Shown in pieces: positions 59,560 through 64,000 of a DNA stretch of 64,000 nucleotides (positions are counted from its first letter, which is position 1; every line of letters begins with the position of its first letter). The notes beneath the pieces are model-generated. The model was not told the DNA's origin. It was given only the letters and a program-made list of their open reading frames with translations, and searched no databases. A program made the position numbers and the translations under genes. This DNA comes from Elmis aenea (lineage: Eukaryota; Arthropoda; Insecta; Coleoptera; Elmidae). The stretch lies in assembly GCA_947652605.1 (NCBI GenBank), contig OX393579.1, positions 1,302,001-1,366,000 of the forward strand, given 5' to 3'.

Positions 59560-59981
59560 AATGGCCGCATTCCACTCAAGCACCGTGCAAGTGCACGATA
59601 CACTTATTGTATATGTACGGTACACAATGAATGGAACGGTCGGTGTAGCAAAGTGCATGTGTAACGTTTACGTATTTATACTTAACCTCAAAATTTTCAG
59701 TTTATGATTGCAGTGAACTATTTTGCAGTTGAAACATTGATTATTATATTATATTTTTAGGATTTTAGGACATTACCGTGCAAGTGTCATCCATTTTTCT
59801 CACACCACTGTCAATCACATGAAAATTTGAGGTTATGTTAGTTCAGTTCTACAAGTGCCCGGCATAATTTTTAAGTACACTTTAGGAGTAGTTGTCGTAC
59901 CGCCGTGCATGTGCACAGATTGATGGAACACTGGCAGTACACGTACCGATGTGCACGGTGCTTGAGTGGAATGCGGCCATT
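59560..59981. mobile_element. 422-bp MITE with 30-bp near-perfect terminal inverted repeats
   Basis: The left end begins AATGGCCGCATTCCACTCAA and continues GCACCGTGCA (59560-59589). The right end (59952-59981) is its exact reverse complement. Subterminal palindromic words such as GTGCAAGTGCAC, GTGCATGTGCAC and GTACGGTAC recur near both ends. There is no coding capacity. Flanking bases do not give a clear target duplication, so the superfamily is uncertain; the GGCC-type ends recall PIF/Harbinger elements. Perfect ends over 30 bases suggest a fairly recent insertion compared with the other elements here. Confidence 0.8.
59683..59835. repeat. Nested inverted repeat inside the MITE
   Basis: TAACCTCAAAATTTT (59683-59697) faces AAAATTTGAGGTTA (59822-59835), an imperfect 14-15-bp inverted pair enclosing about 125 bp. 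It may be a second small element inserted in the MITE or part of its own structure. Confidence 0.6.
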
Positions 59982-59989
59982 TAGGTACT

Positions 59990-62900
59990 TAAGTGAAATC
60001 ATAACGACATTTACGTTATTCAAATTTCGCTTCTCAGAAGGAAAAAAAATTGGAAAAAACCGGCCATGGAGCGACGAATCCACGAACACACGATATTTAT
60101 TACCTCCGCTTCCTCTTTTTTTCTCCACATTCGTTCGTACTTTATAAGCAGCCTAACTTGATCTTTGTGTTACCACATTTGCAGTAGAATAGCATCTAAT
60201 AACCTGTCGGATTCCTATGGAAATGATCGATGGCTTAACGTTGTTGTGAATCTTTTTATTGTCACCTAGGTCATTAGCAGTTTGTCACATAAATAATGTA
60301 TTCTTTAGCGATTTATCATGCAAGAGTACACGGGCAGTTACTCAAACCTTTACAAACACAGCTCGTTAGATGAATGTGAATAAAAAGAGAACGGAATAAA
60401 TGTAACAAAAACTGAACAGAATGCATTAATTTTGTTGGTTCTGAACGATGAGATAAATGGCGTTTACTAAAAGCTGCGATAATTATTGTGGTTGTACACG
60501 GTCACTCTATACCTTAAAAATAATATTTTGGAGTACAGTAAATGGGGGCAGTTGACCAAACAAATGAAATTCGTTTTAAGGTAACGTAATTATAATTTCG
60601 AAAAAATTACGGTTCGAAGCTCTGGCCAAAAGTCTTTAATACAGTTTGGATTAATTTTCTCTTCTTTAATAAAATAAAGAAAATGCAAATTAAGTAAATA
60701 ATCGAGATAATTACGAATCAAAATGTGTTTAAACTTTTACTTAAAAAGCGGAAAATAAAAATTGTTACTTGTATGTGTTCTCACAATTACAGTAAGTTAA
60801 TTATTAGAGACCAAAATCGCAGTTAGAATTTGGGTCAGTTGTCATGTTTCGGTTGGTATAAAAATTCATGAATTGCTAAGTAATTTTAATTATTTTGGTG
60901 CGAATTTGAAGAAACTTTTATGGAAATAGATTTATTTTCAATACAGCACATGTACCATAAAACGAAAAATAAACTTATAGATGCATGCAACATCCACGCT
61001 AGCAAAGCTATTAATATTCGCGGCCCACTGATTTCTTGTTTTAAATTTATCCGAGTGACAACTTAAACCGCATAACGAATTTTATATATAGGTGAGTATA
61101 TTTCCTCACTGCCAGGCATTAACGAATATACAATCGACTGTACCGGCGACTACATTTCGTATATCCGAAGCTTTTGTCGAATAAGATTTATGTTTTCGCT
61201 GAATCTAAAGATATTTAAATAGAATCTAGAATTTATACTGCCAACATTTCGCTTATATTTGCGTTACTTGTACCCGAGGGAACAATGCTCAGTCAAATTA
61301 ATACCTTTGGAAGTCATTTTACGTTTTCAGGCAGTTACAACGATTTCCTTTTAGGACACGCATAAAGAAAATTTCTCAAGTAAAGTCTTAACTAATTCAA
61401 TCGCACAATTATAATTGTGAGCTTTCCAATGTGCTAGCATAACCTGTCAAATTTAATTAAGCTATAATTGCTTTCATTATTCTCTTGTTAATAATTTGTG
61501 ATTCGCTTGGACAAGCAAATATGTATAACACAACACTTAAATCATTTAAACTAGCAATTGTAGTGCATAATAATCAAAATAATTCTAAACTTATAGAGAT
61601 TTCAAAACACTAGTTTTTTGAGTAAATTTTATATTATGTGGAGTTGCTCCATCTTGTTGCTGTATAACACCTCTTATTTTAACAAAAGCATGTAGACATT
61701 TTGTCTGTTACATTTTGGTCCCTTTAAAAATACATAATTGAATCTTATTTTCATTGAAACAAAAATAGTTCATTTAAGTCCTTCTGTATATATTTATTTC
61801 GACTATTTACCTGACTCTTTAACTGTTACATTTTTAAGATACTTAATGCGGTCAAGTATTTTGAACACTTTATATAATTTAGTTCCTTTTCTTTCCATAT
61901 ATATATAATTCTATACAGTTTAGTGGCATAAAATCTTCATGCAACCGAATGTTACTCTGTAAGAGGTAATACTACATGTAAAATAGATGAAGTTAAAGGT
62001 AAAATTTATGTGCTATGCGTTACTGGGTTACAAAACCGATCCATCCCTTTCCAAAGCAATTGAACACACACAAATTATTAAATTTACTTTTTCTTGCACG
62101 TGCCACTGAATTTTACGGACAGGTTAATAAATAAAATTGTACAGTTAATTATAAAAATACGACATGTATGACAAAATCTACATCTACAATTTTATTTTAC
62201 CAAAAAAGACTTTCGTCACCTGTGCCTAACTAAATAGTTATTAATTCCGCCAAAAAAACAACAAATAAGTTGGAAAATACCACCATTTTTACTTAGTCTC
62301 TTAGTTCTATTTATTTATTTTTTTCGAGAAAGTCTGACTAATATTTGCAGAGATAATCAAACTAGGCAAGGTCCGGGGATTATGAAGGATGTAGCAACAT
62401 ATTCCATCCCCAACAACTTACTTTTTACGTCCCGGTTTGTTGCTGCAATTTTTTTAAACAGCAAACCCAAATCCAAATTGATTAATAACCATGAAATTTA
62501 TTAACAAAAAGTTTTTAATACTTTAAATTCGAAATTTTATTTGTAAAACGACTAAAATTCTGCACGATCATACAAAGTTATACGGTGAACATTCTACTGA
62601 ACAAAATTCGCAAGCAACCTTGACGCACAATCAAAAATATTCCGTGAAATAACCAACCCCGTTGCGCGACAACATTTATTAAACCCCTGACCGTAATTCT
62701 TCATTATCTGCTGGCGATTAATTCGATTCTAATAAGGTGGAATCACGTAGAGGGCGTAAATTTTATCAGCTTATTAACAAAGAAAGGGCCTCTTACAGCC
62801 TGCTGAGTTTTATCATCAAAAAATGAGCTACAAATCATAAATAAAATACAAAAAATAATTAAATACGGAAGTATTTCATCGCGAAACTTGGAATGACAAA

Positions 62901-63030
62901 ATACATTTTAGTCCATAGTCGATTCAAGCCTTCTCTTATCGCTTCAAGTCTAAATTGAAATGTAAATTTGACTGCGGCCATCAAGAAACGTTATTAATGA
63001 ACGCATGAGGGTCTCCATATCTAAGATAAT
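59990..63030. other. Non-coding stretch, nothing specific seen
   Basis: AT-rich. Only overlapping short frames at 59871-60147 (shadows of the MITE edge) and none above 60 codons beyond. No array or splice signal of note. Confidence 0.4.
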
Positions 63031-63039
63031 GCCACATAT

Positions 63040-63250
63040 AACCGGCTAGATGAGGGCCGGTCCGCGACTACGGCCTATCGCAATATGAACGAAATTTGCG
63101 TGGGGTATACGGCCGAAAGGGTGAGATCTATGGCGACCACTTCATCAAGAAATTCATCGCCGAAAGCCGCAGTGTGCTGACCGCTCGCAATTTCGCGTGT
63201 TTTAGAGAGTACGTGCGTATACATAAATTGCGGTGCGCGCGGGTCATCAT
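63040..63250. other. Compact CpG-rich island
   Basis: About 20 CpG dinucleotides occur in 180 bases (63061-63240) and G+C is a little over one half, against an AT-rich background on both sides. Examples are GGTCCGCGACTACGGCC and GCGGTGCGCGCGGG. A 32-codon ATG frame on the plus strand (starting 63086) resembles no family. It could be a small conserved regulatory or promoter element, a short exon, or recently inserted DNA. Confidence 0.35.
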
Positions 63251-64000
63251 TACGAATATATTAACAAGTTGAAACGATATACCATGTTGAATTTGTAATT
63301 AACGGGACATTTTTGAGATCATTACGGTCAGCAGTCACTAAATTACACCACGGGGTGAATAAAAATGATTATAATTCACTAGTGGATAGCTAGATACAAG
63401 CGATTTTACAACAACTACAAAAATGTATGAAAAATGCAATACCAATATTTTTTTATAATTATACCTACTATATTGCATTTAGAATTATTTTACAACAGCT
63501 AAAAGGTTACCAATTGGACCCCTTGTTTAACTAAATCAAGTGATACATTAATGTGTTTAATGACATTATTTTAATACTAGTGAGAAAAAGTTAAGTTATT
63601 AGATCACAAATTAAATAAAGAATTGCTTTAAAACTGCACTGACAAGAGTTAAGTTATAATTTTGCAACGACATTAATAAAGTTTATTTTAGATTCACATA
63701 ATATTCTTGGAAATAAAAGTTTTTAAAGCGAGAGAATACCAACACGTCGTGCCACAATGTTATCTGTAGACGAAAAACAACATTTGAATTGTTTATCAAC
63801 CGTTTATGATGAACTGCAGTAATTTGCAACGCCGGTGATTGCTGTTTGTATTACAAACTCTGCTTATTAGTCCTAAATGACCTGCCTGTTGTTGAACTAA
63901 GTGTTGAATAACAACGCAATTATCCACCGTTCAGTTTAAATAGAATTCCTGCAATCACGGTAATAAGCTCAGTGCAGATTATTATTAGAAATTCGGAGAT
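63251..64000. other. Non-coding stretch, nothing specific seen
   Basis: AT-rich sequence up to the window edge, with no frames, repeats or splice signals recognised. Confidence 0.4.

Larger units (their letters stand above)
54..64000 (-). other. Inferred single giant intron of the minus-strand gene
   Basis: No convincing protein-coding exon is seen between the 3' splice site at base 54 and the right edge. Three strong recursive splice sites, all on the minus strand, are spread through the interval, which is what a very long insect intron would show. The intron would exceed 63.9 kb, with its 5' splice site outside the window to the right. This is an inference. If the exon at 1-53 were a first exon, or if an unseen exon lies inside, the block would be intergenic or several introns instead. 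Confidence 0.5.

Noticed and set aside
1..64000. CRISPR arrays, bacterial operons, viral or prophage genes
   Set aside because: No regularly spaced identical repeats, no compact gene organisation and no recognisable viral protein. The sequence has animal-type splice signals and transposons.

Overview
This window looks like non-coding DNA from an insect, possibly a beetle. It is AT-rich, with a background of very roughly one third G+C by eye. It has no dense gene array, no long convincing open reading frame and no rRNA or tRNA gene. It carries many decayed transposons typical of insects (mariner, Tc1, hAT-type and other MITEs, LINE 3' tails), two families of short satellite repeats, and metazoan splice signals. 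The species cannot be fixed from the sequence alone.

The best-supported host feature lies at the left edge. On the minus strand, a good 3' splice site at bases 54-60 opens an exon (bases 1-53, continuing out of the window) that encodes a very hydrophobic, transmembrane-like segment. If that exon has a 5' neighbour outside the right edge, bases 54-64000 are a single minus-strand intron of more than 63.9 kb. Supporting this, the minus strand contains three sites where a pyrimidine-rich 3' splice site is fused directly to a consensus 5' splice site, with no exon between. They lie at 21167/21168, 34432/34433 and 55043/55044. These are the hallmark of recursive splicing (ratchet points, zero-nucleotide exons) known from giant insect introns. 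Each is followed, 29 to 54 nt downstream, by a second consensus donor, outlining a potential short recursive-splicing exon. The steps would be about 21.1, 13.3 and 20.6 kb. I found no comparable site on the plus strand.

Layout from left to right: terminal exon (1-53); mariner 3' remnant (3490-3655); a 271-bp MITE (5108-5378); a ~310-bp tandem repeat (12100-12775); satellite array A (19870-20480); ratchet point 1 (21167); a mariner 5' remnant (22285-22395); simple tandem repeats (24441-24750); an 80-bp hairpin beside a 555-bp hAT-type MITE with GC-rich GCTCC repeats (28533-29192); a LINE tail (29309-29415); satellite array B (31541-31915); a possible regulatory block (32080-32560); ratchet point 2 (34432); a LINE tail (35690-35905); a CpG-rich block (43146-43605); a LINE tail and a mariner N-terminal remnant (43740-44545); another LINE tail (45690-45825); a 32-bp minisatellite (46749-46844); mariner and Tc1 remnants (49800-50040, 53089-53460); ratchet point 3 (55043); a 422-bp MITE with near-perfect termini (59560-59981); and a compact CpG-rich island (63040-63250).

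All recognisable transposon coding remnants read on the plus strand, opposite to the inferred host gene. That fits selection against sense insertions in introns, although my reading may be biased. The remaining sequence is AT-rich and I see nothing specific in it. The short open reading frames there are of chance-like length, and several begin with TTG or GTG rather than ATG.
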